This document shows positions 14,029 through 27,046 of a DNA stretch of 64,000 bases, piece after piece. Made by a program: the position numbers and the translations under genes. Source of the stretch: Penelope pileata (Eukaryota; Chordata; Aves; Galliformes; Cracidae); assembly GCA_013396635.1 (NCBI GenBank), contig WBMW01004135.1:833204-897203 (forward strand), written 5' to 3'. Positions within the stretch are counted from its first letter, which is position 1; every line of letters begins with the position of its first letter. Below the pieces are notes generated by a model, which did not search any database, was not told the origin of the DNA, and was given only the letters and a program-made list of their open reading frames with translations.

Positions 14029-14055
14029 TTTTTTTTTTTTTTTTTTTTTAAAAAA
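14029..14055. repeat. T21-A6 homopolymer tract
   Basis: 21 T (14029-14049) are followed directly by 6 A, the same T-to-A order as at 940-972. Confidence 0.93.
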
Positions 14056-14097
14056 GGCTGGATTTGCACTTGGAACAAGCTATTCCCCAGTGGGGTA

Positions 14098-14145
14098 ACT
14101 CCTGATTTACAACCGAGTGTCTGAAAAGAGAATCAGACCCTGCCT
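14098..14145 (+). repeat. Dispersed repeat unit, copy 1 (22 bp shared with 15632-15653)
   Basis: CTGAAAAGAGAATCAGACCC plus TG at 14121-14142 recurs exactly at 15632-15653. The flank ACTCCTGATTTACAACCGAG resembles an ancient sauropsid interspersed repeat (the 'actcctgatttacaccagtg...gaatcaggccc' type), so both may be remnants of one old element family. Confidence 0.6.
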
Positions 14146-15036
14146 GTTTAATGCAGACTTTTAAATAAATCAATTACATGGTTTTGGTCAAAATTAGCAT
14201 GCAGGAATATTTTTAAAAGCAAAGTGATACTTTACCTTAAAAACTACAGAAGATTATACACAAAAACAGGCCAACCTCACCATAGGCATCTTGATGCCCA
14301 AATAAACACAAAGGAAGGGAATTCTAGCATCTGCAAACTGTTAATTCACCCTTTTCTTCTCTTTTGTAGACTCGCCAAGTTCAATCTCCTGGTCGCCAAC
14401 TTCTTGCTCCACTGAGACAACCCGCTGATGAACTACGCCAGTGATGTCAGCAGCACCACTCATCAGTGCTGGACCAGGATGCCTGACCCCGGGAAAAAGC
14501 CTTTTTATATCCCAGCCTGCAAGCATGCATTTTTTCCCCCTCCTCCATTCTACAGAGGATCCAAGAGGAAGAATAGAAATGGCAAAGAGCTACACAATTT
14601 CTGGAAAAAAGAGGACTGCGCTTCCGATCTAAGGCTGAGTTAGTTCTCAATGGCACAAAAGCGGGTATAACTTCAAGTCCAAACTGCACGCAATACTTCA
14701 TCGGTGGGGAGTGCAGAGCACCCATTTGCATATTCAACATCTGTAAATCCCTGGTCCTCAGTGTGCAGCTGGATGTCAGCCTCAAGGCATTTCCCTTCTG
14801 AAAAAAAGACTTTCAAGTATCACATGTGAACCCGAGTGCCAGATCTTGTGGCAGGTGCTAATAGCTTTCACAAAGGCTCTCTGGATCTCAGTTGTTTGTG
14901 TTTAAGCTATGTATCCATTGCTTCCTTTCCTTTCCCAAACTACTGAATAGAACTATGGTTTCCAGTAACAAAGATTCCCACCTCCCACCCAAACCTTACA
15001 GCAATCTTCCATCTTATTTATTGTTTCCATTTTAGC

Positions 15037-15050
15037 TTTTTTTTTTTTTT
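15037..15050. repeat. T14 run
   Basis: Simple homopolymer followed by AAATAAATAT. Confidence 0.95.
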
Positions 15051-15631
15051 AAATAAATATTCAACTTTTACACCACCAGTAACTGTCTCCCCAGATTCTC
15101 TTCAGTTTATAGAGAAAATTAAGCACGCTTCAGTGGTGATGCAGACTGAGCATGACCTCAGCGACTTCAGAGACGTCTGCCACTCTCTACTGCAGAAGGT
15201 GTTGGGTGAATCTTTCTGCCTTTGGTATCTTGTGCAGCTACATTGGGGTGTGATGAAATTCCCACTGGGAATGCTCTGTAGAGAGCAGTGAGAAAGCTGG
15301 AGCTGAGAACTACAAACAGGCTTTATATTCTCCCTGGGCTCTCACATCCTTTAGAATGGCTTGGCATTTACCTTCTGCAGGGCGTGAAAACACAACCACA
15401 ACACTTACAAACTGCTTCCAAGTCCCACATAACATTTAACATTCTGACCAGATAGTCTCCAAAGTCTTTTGTGAATGCTAGACGTAGCATTATTGTTGAC
15501 AGTTTAGTTTATGACAACCTGAGCTGTTACTGATGATGCTGCCAGCCTAATGCTGGCTTAGAAAAACCTCAGAATGGGCAAGGAATGCACCTTTTCTGAA
15601 TAGAAAAATCAAAATCATCCTGCAATAAGAA

Positions 15632-15655
15632 CTGAAAAGAGAATCAGACCCTGTC
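15632..15655 (+). repeat. Dispersed repeat unit, copy 2 (22 bp shared with 14121-14142)
   Basis: This is an exact 22-bp match to 14121-14142 in the same orientation, about 1.5 kb away. The flanks do not align well by eye. Confidence 0.6.
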
Positions 15656-16497
15656 TGGAAGAATTATTCATGTGCTTTTATACGAACGTGAAGACATCTA
15701 TATCAGAGCCTAAATCTTCTCTCCTAGAGAGCATCCCAGAAATTCAAACCTGATCTCAGCCACCTATGCCTACAGCTGAACAAAAGAGGCATGATTTCAT
15801 CAGATAGTGAGTCCTGGCAATATGCAGTGCCTTCATGAGGTGCTGCAGTCACCCACATGTCCATGCCTTCCCACCACGCCGCAGATGGAAGGGCTGCCCA
15901 GAGCTGATGGGTGGGGAGAACACGTCTTTTCCCCCACTGCACCACTGAGGCACAGAGATGGTTCAACTCCCTCCTGCCATGAGAGATATTATGGTGCTTA
16001 CATTTCAGCACAGACATTTATTTATTTTTAAAGCAACCAAAAAAACCATTCTAAAGCCTACTGACTTGGCTGCTAATAAACATCATGAACTGCAGCAGCA
16101 TCTGAATTTCTGAAGTAATAAATCCAGTGCTCAGTTACTAAACTGACAGCTCTCATAAAAGAAAGAAAGAAATGTAACTAAGTAAAACATCCTAAGGAAA
16201 TTATCGTTCGAATTAACTGCAGACATAAATTTATCCATCTGTTATCATACGTGTTACTTTAAAATTATTTGCCCATAAAAATGAAATAAACCAGAGTGAT
16301 TTTTTTTATTAAACATTGACTTCATGTGTATAGTCTTGGTTGCCAAAATATTAACTCTTTTTAACAGCCCATGTGCTCTTGGCTGCATCTGTTTCTTGAC
16401 TGTAAATGGACCTTTATTATTGTGTGGATGTGTCAGAATTGAGGTGCTTCACTGTTACTATGGATCAATAACTCCTAACAGTACAGGAAGGATTTTC

Positions 16498-16519
16498 AAA
16501 ACAAAACAAACAAACAAAC
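16498..16519 (+). repeat. (CAAA)n-like microsatellite
   Basis: AAAACAAAACAAACAAACAA followed by ACC. Confidence 0.88.
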
Positions 16520-17431
16520 CAATTTTTTTTTTGTTTAAAAAGTACTCTATTTAAACACTTTTATTCATTCAGAGAAAAAGATGAATATACCTGTTACCTG
16601 AAAACTATCATTTAACTGCACAAACAATGAATGGGGTTTCTCTGCTAGAGGATAGTCACTGTGCATACAGGCACGGCCAGATATTCACATTAAGCCTGAA
16701 TATGGTAAACTCTGGCAGGAGAAGAATGAAATGTACAGAGAGGGGTAAGAGTTGTACCCTATCTTGCCCAAATCCTATATTTTTCTTGGAGAGGATAAAA
16801 AATGAAAATTGGAAGAACAAATGGCCATTTTCATTTATGTGTTTTATAAAGAAATACATTCAAAGTCTGAACAGTTCTAATGCATTTGAAGTATGAGTAA
16901 TGCCACAGAAGGGCAGGAGCAGGAATCTGCTGAGAAGTCTACAGTTTATAAGAAAAACCAGAATATTGAAAAGCTCAATTAAGAATTAGGACTTTTTTTT
17001 GTTTCACTGTTTCTGAATTGAACAAAAACCTTTCAACAAAATAAAAACGCACAATTTCACTTCACAGATCTAAAATCTGTTTTAGTCTCAGCTTGCTTGG
17101 ATATCCCAACATGTCCCCTCCTTACTGCTCCCTTACCCCTAGGCCTTGTGTGCTTGATGTGTCATGCTCAGTTATGGGCCAGACACATTGAACCACATTG
17201 TCCACGATACAGCATTCTCAGTACTTAATGTGCAAAGGAAAAAAAAAAGCCAAGGAAAACAAGAAAAACCAGAGAACAGAGAAGGATTTAATTGTACTTC
17301 AAGTGTAGATTGCCTGCAGGGATGAAGGGATACTGGAACAAAGCACCCAAAACAAAAACCTTTCCTTGACATCTCTTCTGCTCTGGTTTTCAGTAAGTCC
17401 TGCAGCGTGCATCTGCCCTGCCTTGTTACAG

Positions 17432-17585
17432 TCAGGGCTGAAGAAAAGAAATCATCCACTGATAAAGGTTTTTTTCAACACTGCCAAGAATGGACAGTAA
17501 AAGCTGAAATGGGACTTGCTTTTTACAAGGCAGCTTTCACAAGTGAAGCTGCCCAAGTGCTTCAGGTTGATGCTCTCAGCTGCAG
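17432..17585 (+). other. Possible unrecognised exon, antisense to TRABD2B
   Basis: An acceptor-like CCTGCCTTGTTACAG ends at 17431 and a perfect donor (CTGCAG followed by GTAAGG) begins at 17586. One frame is open throughout, containing GFFQHCQEWTVKAEMGLAFY and ending VLQVDALSC. The peptide is not recognised. The frame does not join in phase to the block at 8847-8995. It could be a long non-coding RNA exon or chance. Confidence 0.17.
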
Positions 17586-19134
17586 GTAAGGGGACAAAAG
17601 CCCAAACCTCCTACAACTTAGGGATAACTTTCTAAGGAGAACAATATATATTTGGTTAATTGCATTTCTGTTATCAGTATACACAAATAGCTGCAGCGGA
17701 TTGGATCCTTCTAGTCCAAGGTCCTGCCATAAACCAGAGTCTGCAACAGATGCCCAGGAAAAACACACACAGAGCGGGGCAAGCAGGCAATGATGCCATC
17801 TGTTCTCCTGGCTTCAGGAACTACCTGCTTAGGAACTTCCTGAAATGGAAATTACATCAGAACCATCATGTTCTATAATCTCTGATAAACCGAGCTCATG
17901 AGTTAGATAAGCTTTTTCTTTATTTAAAAATGAGTCCCTGTCCAACTATGAACCACAGTGATATATTTTCCTATTATAGAAAAAAAAAAAAACAATTGAG
18001 CAAAGCTCCTCAAACAGACAAATTCAGGAAAGCCTGAGATAAAATAGGCTTGGGAAAATTCAGTCTGGATACACTCAAAAAAATAAATACATCAAAATGC
18101 ATCTCTCTGTATTAAATCCTGCAGTCTTTAATCAAAATTCCCACCAAAGTGAGTAGTGAAAGGTGAATCATTGCCAAAGTTCATAGTGAGAGTCATGGGA
18201 TGAGAAGCAAAGTTCTGTCAAAAATGATAAATTATTAACAACATGGAGTAGGAGGAACGGATCAGTTCTCAGCACAGAAATCTCAAACTGCCTTGAAGTC
18301 AGCACAGCTTAAAGAACAACTGAAGCTGGCGCTCAGGATTCTGCTGAAAAGGGGCCTGAGCAGTTATTATTTATGCTCTTATCACATAGAATTCAATTGG
18401 AAAGGGAAAATAATTGAGAGAGAAAGGACAGTTGCACATACTGCTGCAAAAATACTACACGCATCTTTGTTCTGCAGACTTCATGGACAAAGTTAAAAAC
18501 ACAGAAGGACACATTAGATTTTTCCTTGGCGATTTAAAACACTGGGATTTAGCTACACACATAACTCATGAATTGTGGAAGACTCAGAGACATCTGAATT
18601 ATAGAGACACACCACCAAGATAGCCATGTCGCACATCAAGAAAATGCACAAAACAGAAATCCCAAGAAGTCTGAAATCCCAGGGCAGGACCCTAAGCCAC
18701 ACACAAGTACCTTGCCACAAGCAAGATCTGTGCTCCCACAGCCTCACTACCATCAATACCCAATCTCGGAAATCCAAAGGCCCTTTAAGCACGTCCTACA
18801 ACCACTGCCTCAAACACAACCTGAGAAGCTGAGAGTTGGATGTGGAAAGAGAACAAACACATTTGAGTGAGAAGCATTAACGCTTTGTGTTTCTACCAGG
18901 ACAATCTGATGGAAAGCACAGGAACAGCCCAATCGCAGATCAGCTGGACCAAACTTATTTCCTACACCAACTCACTTTGGTTCAGAAGCAGTTTTACACA
19001 GACAAAAGCCTTTCTGATTTAAAGGAAAATCCCCTAGATAAAGCTTGCTGCAAAGCCAGAGGGAAAACATCAACAAATTCAGATCATTTTATATCCAAAC
19101 ACAATATCCAAATAAAAGTATTTCAACAACATAC

Positions 19135-19309
19135 CTGCTCCAAAGGCAAAGAAGAAGCTCTTATCTGTGTTCTCTCGTAACAGTGCCATCACTCTCTTGG
19201 CCATCCTTTCATTCCTCTTGTAGATGAGCTCCTGCCTGAAGTAGCTGTCTATCTCCTGGGCCGTCACCTGCTCGTGGGGTGGGAGCGTTGTGTTGATGAA
19301 ATTTGGCAC
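19135..19309 (-). CDS. TRABD2B: Internal coding exon of TIKI2 (TRABD2B), following the exon at 34471-34617
   Basis: This exon continues the TIKI TraB-like protease domain. Seen: the acceptor is CTCCATTGCAG above 19309 and the donor is GTATGT below 19135. The length is 175 nt, that is 58 codons plus one base (phase 0 in, phase 1 out). The peptide begins VPNFINTTLPPHEQ with an N-T-T sequon at residues 6-8. It then has QEIDSYFRQELIYKRNERM (residues 19-37), a charged helix-like part, and ends FFFAFGA plus the first base of a Gly codon. From family knowledge this leads into the conserved Gly-Ala-Gly-His motif, whose His is a probable metal or active-site residue; that His must lie in the next exon, off the low-coordinate side. 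NTTLPPHEQVTAQEIDSYF favours TRABD2B over TRABD2A, although VPNF and KSFFFAF resemble the latter. No stop, frameshift or missing splice site is seen, so the gene looks functional. The C-terminal tail and membrane anchor are not in this window. Confidence 0.94.
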
Positions 19310-19461
19310 CTGCAATGGAGAGACTGAGGCTCAGGTGGAGGCACCAGGCTCCAATAAAGAGAATGGACTTACGAAAAGAGCATGTGGAAACAGTTAAGTA
19401 ATCTCAAAAACATTGGAGGTTTTAATCTAGCCTTATTTAAACCACCTGAACATCACTGGGG

Positions 19462-19474
19462 AAAAAAAAAAAAN
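19462..19474. repeat. A12 run ending in an ambiguous base
   Basis: 12 A (19462-19473) followed by N at 19474, the second of the two ambiguous bases I noticed in the window. The N interrupts no recognised feature. Confidence 0.9.
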
Positions 19475-21737
19475 GATGTGAGCTTGTCCTACAATCTTCA
19501 TTTCTACAAAGAAGAAACAAATGACCAAACAAACAAAAATCTCACTAATACACTCTTGTTTCAGTGTAACTTGTACCTTTCCTTATCTGGGAAGGGCACA
19601 GCAGAGTGCCAACTTTTTTACTAAACGGAACATTTTGACTTCTCTCTGTTCCTTCAGCAAACTGAGTTTTTATGTGCTACACCTGAGCAACTTACCAAAA
19701 CCTCTTCTCTGCTTGTTCAACCCTGTTCATGGGCTAATTAATACAAGAACAAGTCCTGCAGTCCATTCTCAGTGAAAGTAGCCCTGACCTTGAGTAAGGA
19801 CTGCAAGATTTAGCTTGTATAAGCTGCTTTTAGAAGTTAAACAAGTAGGAAAGGTTAGCAAATCCAAAACCAAGAAGATGTAAACAGGATAAAACTCCTT
19901 ATCTTTCTCTCAGCTTTAGATTCCACTAGAGAAGACTATGAATTGCAACATATAAAATCCTTGGAATATTCCTGATGTTCTAAGGGAGAAGAAGGGAATT
20001 TCAAAGCAACTGCTCTTTCAGTCCCCCTTTTTGGAAGGAGAGATGTTCACACACAAAGAAGAATGGTAAAAACCCAAAGGATTTAAATAAGGGGGAGCAA
20101 GCCCAGGAAAGGACCAAGACCTAAGCTGTAATGGGCAGACAGGCCACAAGTCTCTGATTACTGGGACAGCAGACTTGTTTTGACACAGAGAGAATACAGG
20201 AGCCTGCAGGATGTGCTGCTTGCTGCAGTGGACAGTGTTTGATGACTGCTCACAAGACCCAGGCACCTCCAGTGATTTCCTTTGCCTCACCACTGGAAAG
20301 CAGCTTAAGCTGCAAAACCCAAATTCAGATTTCCCAGTCCCCTGGTAAAAGTAAAGCTGCCAGGATTTCCAGTGTTAATCTGAGTCAGTGGTAATGGTAC
20401 TGCATGCACAGCCCATAAGGGGAACATCCTTCAAGCCGCGTGCTGAAATATTTCATGCAGGGCCTCTGTTGCTTTAATTCTTCCTCTGTTTTTCTACTAT
20501 ACCAGATTCCTGTACTCATTTTCTGAAAAGTTGCCTTTAGTCTTCTTTTTTTCAGCTCACCTCTTACCCTCCCACTTGGCCACATGATTTTACCACAACA
20601 ATTTTTGCTTCTTCACTCATATTGTCTCTCCAAAAGCTTTCAGCAAGTCTTAAGGGAAGAACACATTTTCATCTTCCCAGTGGCTCTCCTTAAAGCTTTT
20701 TCACTGCAGCCCCAGCTGTGTGGGGGGCACAGAGCAGCTGAGGTTTCTCACCGTGAGCTGAGCCCTAGGCCTCGCTCTGGGGACGCAGCACAGGCCGTAC
20801 CCGCTGGGCGAGCCAGACATGGGCACAGTGCCTCCTGAGCCAAGGAGTCCCATATGGGCAGATAATGTGTCTTGTAAAGTCCTCAGAGCAAGCAAGCACT
20901 TTGCTCCTTGCTCTCATTTTAGCCCTTTGCCAGCACTCAGCAAATAATAACAGCCCCGTTAAGCCAGACCTACTGGAGTCACCGGTTTCCTGTCAATACA
21001 CAAGGAAGCTGCCTCACTGTCTGGCAAAAGCCGTGTTTGTCTCACAGGGACCAGGAGCAGCCTGCTGGTGCTGGAGGGGTAAAACATCACTGGCTGCAAT
21101 GATGAAGGATGTAGGAGCCTCAATCCTTGGTGAAAAGCAGTGAGAGATCTTTTTTTGTAGGAATAATGACACTTGCAATGCTTCACGAAAAGCGAAGTAC
21201 AGCTTGTGAGGACAACCTGCTCCTACATGAGAAAGAAGCAGCAGTGCTTGTGGGTGGAGTGGCTTTTAGCAGCCCACTCCCACCAGGGGAAATCTCCAGT
21301 GGTGGAGGCTTAGAGCCCAAGTACAGAGGTTTTGTTCAGACCTTGACCAAAAGTGTCTTGGCTAAGCAGCCATCCATGTTCCTTTGGCTCGTGCAGCTCC
21401 TTCACTTACTATTCTACATCCACACTCAATCCACAGTTTGTTTCCCCTCCTTAGCTAACCTGAAATAGAGTCCACAAAATGGAGCCATTTCCTTGCCTTT
21501 TTTAGCTTCTTCTCCCCCTTTCTTTCCTTTTTTTTCTGTGGGAAAGAGATTGCTAAGGACAGAGAGAAAAATTTCAGACCAAAGACTGGATTTTGTCAGT
21601 GTTTCTCATGCTTGTCTAAAGAACAAGACCGAAGAAGGCATCACCCCTATAGGAATATCACCAGCTATAGATCCCTCTGCACCTTGTGCATTCCTGTGTT
21701 TCTAACGACTGCTCCACCACTGGTGAAAAATACAGCA

Positions 21738-21764
21738 TGTGTGTATGTTTGCGTGTGTGTGTGG
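21738..21764 (+). repeat. (TG)n microsatellite, interrupted
   Basis: TGTGTGTATGTTTGCGTGTG followed by TGTGTGG. Confidence 0.9.
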
Positions 21765-22506
21765 CAGAGGCAGGAAGATAAATGATTGAAGTAAGTACAG
21801 CCGTACACAGTAGTGCAACCACACTCTGAGCTACGACACTGGCCCCATTAATCACTGCCGCTCCTCCCTGTATCGCTGCTCCTTTCCACGGTCGGTGACA
21901 TACACCATGCCTGGCTTCAAGGAGGCAGCTGCTCCTGTTGATTTAAGAAACCCTTTGGATTCCTAACTACCAGACAGGGATCAGGAAGTCAAGAAACAGT
22001 CACATGCAATTAGGAAGCTGTTAACCACAGTTGGGATTTAATGTTTTTTGGAGGGAGAAAGAAAATCTGTTGTATTGAAAAGACGAGCTAAAGAACACAC
22101 CAAAGGGATGTTTCTTCTTTATTCCATTTTATCAAATATTTTTGTTTCAATTCAGTATAGAAAATAATTTTATCAGTTAAAGGTAGGTATTTGCCATTTC
22201 AAACTGAGTGAATGGATGAAAGATTTGCTATGCCAATGGGCAAGGGGACTGACCATCTCTGCAATAGCTGGCTACTGCTACCAGTATTCAAATGTATCAT
22301 GGGGTGCATGATGGGAGTGCTGAAAAATCTTAACTTCTTATTTTGATGTTCATCTAGGAAAGTAGCATTTGGGTCAGCAGAAAAGCACAATGCTACCCAT
22401 CAGCTAGGGTATGCTCCCTGTCCAGTGGACACACATTAAAAGAGATTAAACAGATTCTGTGTACAGTCTCTGAAAGCAATGCCATTTTCTGACAATCCAA
22501 TCAACT

Positions 22507-22525
22507 CATATATATATACACATAC
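22507..22525 (+). repeat. (TA)n/(CA)n microsatellite
   Basis: Short alternating TA run followed by CACATACGCAACACATA. Confidence 0.8.
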
Positions 22526-25500
22526 GCAACACATATTTCCCATGAACACTCAATAATACATTTCATTCAAAAGTATTTAAAAGAAAAAATAACTTGTTTG
22601 ACTGAATTGGCTAGAACTCTGCCTTTTTTTCTCTTCATATTTACCTTGGACTATGGCTCTATGGTTACTATGGTTAGTATAGATGGACTCCAAACTTAGT
22701 CATTAGGTGTCACCCTTGGCATCTTTAGCTACACCCTGCATTTCTTAGTCAACTTTTTGAAGTGAAAGGAGAAAACATGAGAACTAAAAGAAGTTATGTC
22801 CCAGAAATCATCTGTGTAATTTTACTTCAGTCAGTATTCCTGATGGAATATATGTGTGGGTAAAGCTCTGCACACACATTCAAACTCACAGTGCTGTGGG
22901 ATGTGGGCCATAATTCTTCACCTTTGAAGTCAGTAGGAGCTTTAAGAAGAAGAAAGAGAAAGGGCTGTGGAGTGGTTATGACACTACCCTGAAAAAATGG
23001 TTCTGTTCCTATGGGCAATACAAATCTCTTGCCTGATCACAAGCTTGTCATTTGGGTTTAGACCTTCAAAGCAAACTCAGCACTTAACCTCCACTAAGTA
23101 TCTTTGAAGCATTTGGCATTATTCCTCCTGTCTCTCAAAAGCCCATCTGTAAAATGGGGACAGCAAGACTCTCCGACTTGAGAACAGATGTTACATAGAA
23201 GGCACTGGCTGAATCTTGTAGAAGACAGGACCTAAAGGAAGATCCAAAGTCAAGATGATGCTTAGCAGTAACCCGTCTTCCCACAAATACTTTGTGGAAG
23301 GAAGCTGAGATTCTGCTGCAATCATTAGCATAAGAGCTAACAACATACTTCAGCTTAGAAAAAATGCATCAGACATATCTCAAGATCTATGTTATGCCGT
23401 CAGCTTTGTCTATAAAAACAGAGGGAAATAAAGGGAAAAAAGAGAGAAAAAAACACACTGGTGCAGAGTCTTTTATCAGTGTTAGGGTGTACTGCCAAAG
23501 TTCAGCTGAAACTTCATAAACAGTGGATGACATTTAAGTACATTTTCTTATTTACTGCTTTTTTAATGTTTGGACAAATTTTCTGGGCAGAGGCACAATG
23601 CCAGAGCTGCGAATATCAATCCGAAAATAACTTTTTGGACACATACAAGCACCATCAATTTTGGTTAACATTTTTTTCCCTGCTTTGGATCCCTTGGCTA
23701 CAGTGGAACTGCTCTAGATTTAGCCCAGTATCAAATCACAATCAGATGTGAAGGAACAGTGTTATTGTTCCAACTACATGTTACATTTCTGACCATTTCC
23801 CACTCCTGTGATAACCTTCTTTAGCCTCATTCTTTTCCAGTGATGCCAGCCTATTCCCAGAATGTCTGTTCAAACAATAGCACTATGTCAACAAAAAATC
23901 AGTGTCACCAATAAATAAAATAAATGTCTGACATTGTCTATGTGGGCAAAGGTCTTCATCCATGATTCAGATGGAGATGGAGAAGAGGAAGCTCAGGCAG
24001 GGAAATGGACAGCCAACCCCTGCCATGGAAAATGTAGAGATCTCAGCAGCCCCATGTAGGAGCAGAATGATTTCAAACAGAGACAACCGATCTCCTTATC
24101 AGTATGTGCTCACACAGCCCATCACACACCACTAGACTGATTTTCCTCTTTTGCAGTCAGGCACCAGTGGTACCCCAGACAACAAAGCCCACAACTGACA
24201 TTAAGTTTGATTTCTCTGAGCCACAACTTCGGTGAAAATTTCCTTTCTTAAAACCTTTCCTGACATTGTCTTCCTCTGCCTTGGTCAGCCCTCTGCTTCT
24301 GAAACCTCTCAATCTCTGACTCCTAGGAATCAGATAACTTAGGGCTTTCCAGCCTCATGTCAGATGCAACGTTCCAAGCTTCAGACTGCCACACGTGCAG
24401 GACATTGCAGAGGAAACTCTTAATAATGATGCTCTGTGTTCCCCTCTCTCCTCAGAGACTTCCCAAGCTAAATAGAGAAAACACAAGATATGCTCAAAGT
24501 CATAAGGGGAGATTATGGCAAGGCAGAGAGTTGGCCACGAGCTTCTCAGGTTCCAGTCCAGCACCTGAACAGAAAACCCATCCATCCTTCCCTGACAGGA
24601 CACAGCTTCTATGCTAGTAATCCTTATCTGCAGTTGTTACACCAGCTACAATATATTTTTTACATGGTATTAGCTGCCTAGTTTATGAGCTTTACATGGG
24701 CAGAGGCCAGAAGACAAGTAAGGTGCCACCCTTTGGAAGATTTCCGCTGTACCACACAGGTCAGGAATGTGTATATGGTCCAGAGAGCAATACACAAGAT
24801 AAGAATCTCAAGAGCTGACAACATGGCTTATGTGGGCTTCTAGAGAGCCAAAGCAGCATCCTGAAAGCTGTCAGCTCCTCCAAAAGACAGAACGGCCCTA
24901 AATTCACACCAGCACTTCTTGGGTCAGAGGCTGACATCTGAGCTCCAGTTATCACCCGCTTATGAAGGGAGGATACCCGCCTGTTAACCAGCCTTGACAG
25001 GGCATTGTGGTTTTTATTGCAGTGCTGCTAAATATACAACTCTGGACTCGGAAGACACCTGTTTCTCTCTGATTTATGAACCCCTCTGGCATCTGGGAGA
25101 GAAATACCCACTCACTGCAGCCTTTGACATGAAGAATTCAAATACTGCAAAGTGAATGGGCTGCAAGGATAAGCATCTCCACCAGGTGGATGTGGCTGCT
25201 GGAGTGACAACTGCAGCTGCTGAACGGGCTGGTTTCTCCCAACACCCCTGAGTTTCCACCCCAATGGAGACCTTCATGGCCCAAGAAAGGGGTGGCTGTC
25301 TGGTCAGTCTGATTTAGCTCAAGGCTGGCTGCTGCCAAGAAGATGAGCTTCCAGCTTGTTCTGCAGAATGCAAACCAGGATGGAGCTATGCAAAATGGTG
25401 CCTGGTTCAGGTATTTACAGTTAACCCGTCCCTCAATGCCTGCTGCTGTTAGGTGACAGTTTCTTTTTATTAAGCATCAAAATTTGAAGTAATGTATCAT

Positions 25501-26318
25501 AGTAGTCTGAGCAGACTATAGAAGGAGTCTTAAATTTTCAGGATAAGTCAGTCCCATCTCTCCATTCCCAGCACAAACATCTACCCATGACAGGACTTAA
25601 CAACACATTATAGGCATTCCCAGCACATTTTGGAGGATAGGGCTAGAATAGGTATGTCATTTTGGTGGATTTTGTGCTGCTAAAACATTTTTTGGAAGCA
25701 TGCTCTGACATCAAACTTGGATACAGTCTTGGACTGACTAGAAACCACATTCCCGATCCATGCTCATGTAATTTTGTTCCCATCTTCTTTGCAGAACGCA
25801 GAGCAGTTCTCAAGGGACAACTCTCTCTGCAGCCAGAGGCCCAGAAGTTCTGAGAACAGGCCAAACAGCAGTGGCACATCTCCCACCTGCACTTGCCCAC
25901 CCACCACTGCCCCACTGCAGCTACATCTGCTCCAGGGACCCTTTGGGATCTGCTCTGGGGTTTGGGCTAGCTCAGCACTTCCACTGCAGGAATGGATTTT
26001 CCATCGTGTCCCTTGGCTTAGTGAGCGCCTGCCGCATCCCAAACCTCTGAAAGCAGGAAACTACACTGAGAAACTGCAAGGTGGAGGGGCTGCCACGTCT
26101 CCCTCAGCAGAAAGTGTGGCCTTGCAGCTGAACAGAGAGGGGCTTCACAAACCCTGAATTATTTTCTGGCTCAGATTCACTGCAACTTGGACACATTGCT
26201 GCACTTTTCGGCATTTCTGCTCTCAGTCCTCCCTGTTCCCATCCCGCGGGTGGGTGTTCAAGCTCCAGTCACACACCAGAGCAAGGCAGCACCAGAAGCC
26301 CACGGAAAATATCTGGAT

Positions 26319-26412
26319 GAGGCTGAAGGGGAAAAAAAAAGTGAAAATGGAGGGGAAAGGAAGTGAGAGAAGGAAGAAATTTGAAGGAGAAAATCCAAGA
26401 GCAAAAGGAGAG
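26319..26412 (+). repeat. Purine-rich (GA-rich) tract
   Basis: Mostly A and G with scattered T and C, about 650 bp before the longer tract at 27047-27185 and in the same strand orientation. Confidence 0.8.
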
Positions 26413-27046
26413 CCAATGTAAAAGCAAGCCTGCTTATCACTTCTGGCTGTGAGCTGATCCCTGCTCAGCCACACTGCTGCTCAGGGTTCATGGTTGCTGC
26501 AGATGCACTGCAGTTCACGCTGGCAATCTCTCTGTCGTTCGTCTACCCAATTACAAGCTAGCTTGGGTACCTCTTAGGATGGAAAGGCAATTTGAGTGTA
26601 AAAATTGAGATCTTGGAGATTCAGATTAGCTAGCTCAGCTCCATGAGCCCCAGGAGCATCTAAATTTATAAACAGAGGAAAACTACAAATAGAAGACCGA
26701 GAGATAGAAAGTAGGCTGAAAGCTAGTGAGTTCTCTAAAGATAGCATATGGTACTTCAAAAAAAAAATCTGTATGTGAAGCAAATGCTTCCGGAGCCATT
26801 GCCAGCCTGACTGTAGGCTTGCCTGCAGGCAGGGTGTGCTACAGCTCATGGAGCCCTGCACACCTGCATCTCTGCAACCATCACCTTGCAGTCATCAGCC
26901 CCATAGCCACCAGCCCTGTGGCCATCAGCTCCAAACCCTGCTGTGCCCACTGTCGTCCCACGTGATGCTCAGCCCAATGGCAGACATCTGCCCTGCTTGG
27001 CCTCATGTCCTTCTCCAAGGTATTTGGGTGGAAGGAAAGCACATTT

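Larger units (their letters stand above)
1..19134 (-). other. TRABD2B: Start of the downstream TRABD2B intron (more than 19 kb, continues off the window)
   Basis: This is everything below the donor at 19134-19133. The next TIKI exon should begin by completing a Gly codon and then encode His; I looked for it on the minus strand and did not find it, so the intron probably runs past position 1. Contents seen: homopolymer and short simple repeats (940-972, 14029-14055, 15037-15050, 10519-10545, 16498-16519), a 14-bp tandem duplication (6147-6174), a perfect inverted repeat (2859-2881), degraded ancient repeats, and two plus-strand blocks with splice-like borders (8847-8995 and 17432-17585). Between these I see only unremarkable non-coding sequence. 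Confidence 0.75.
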
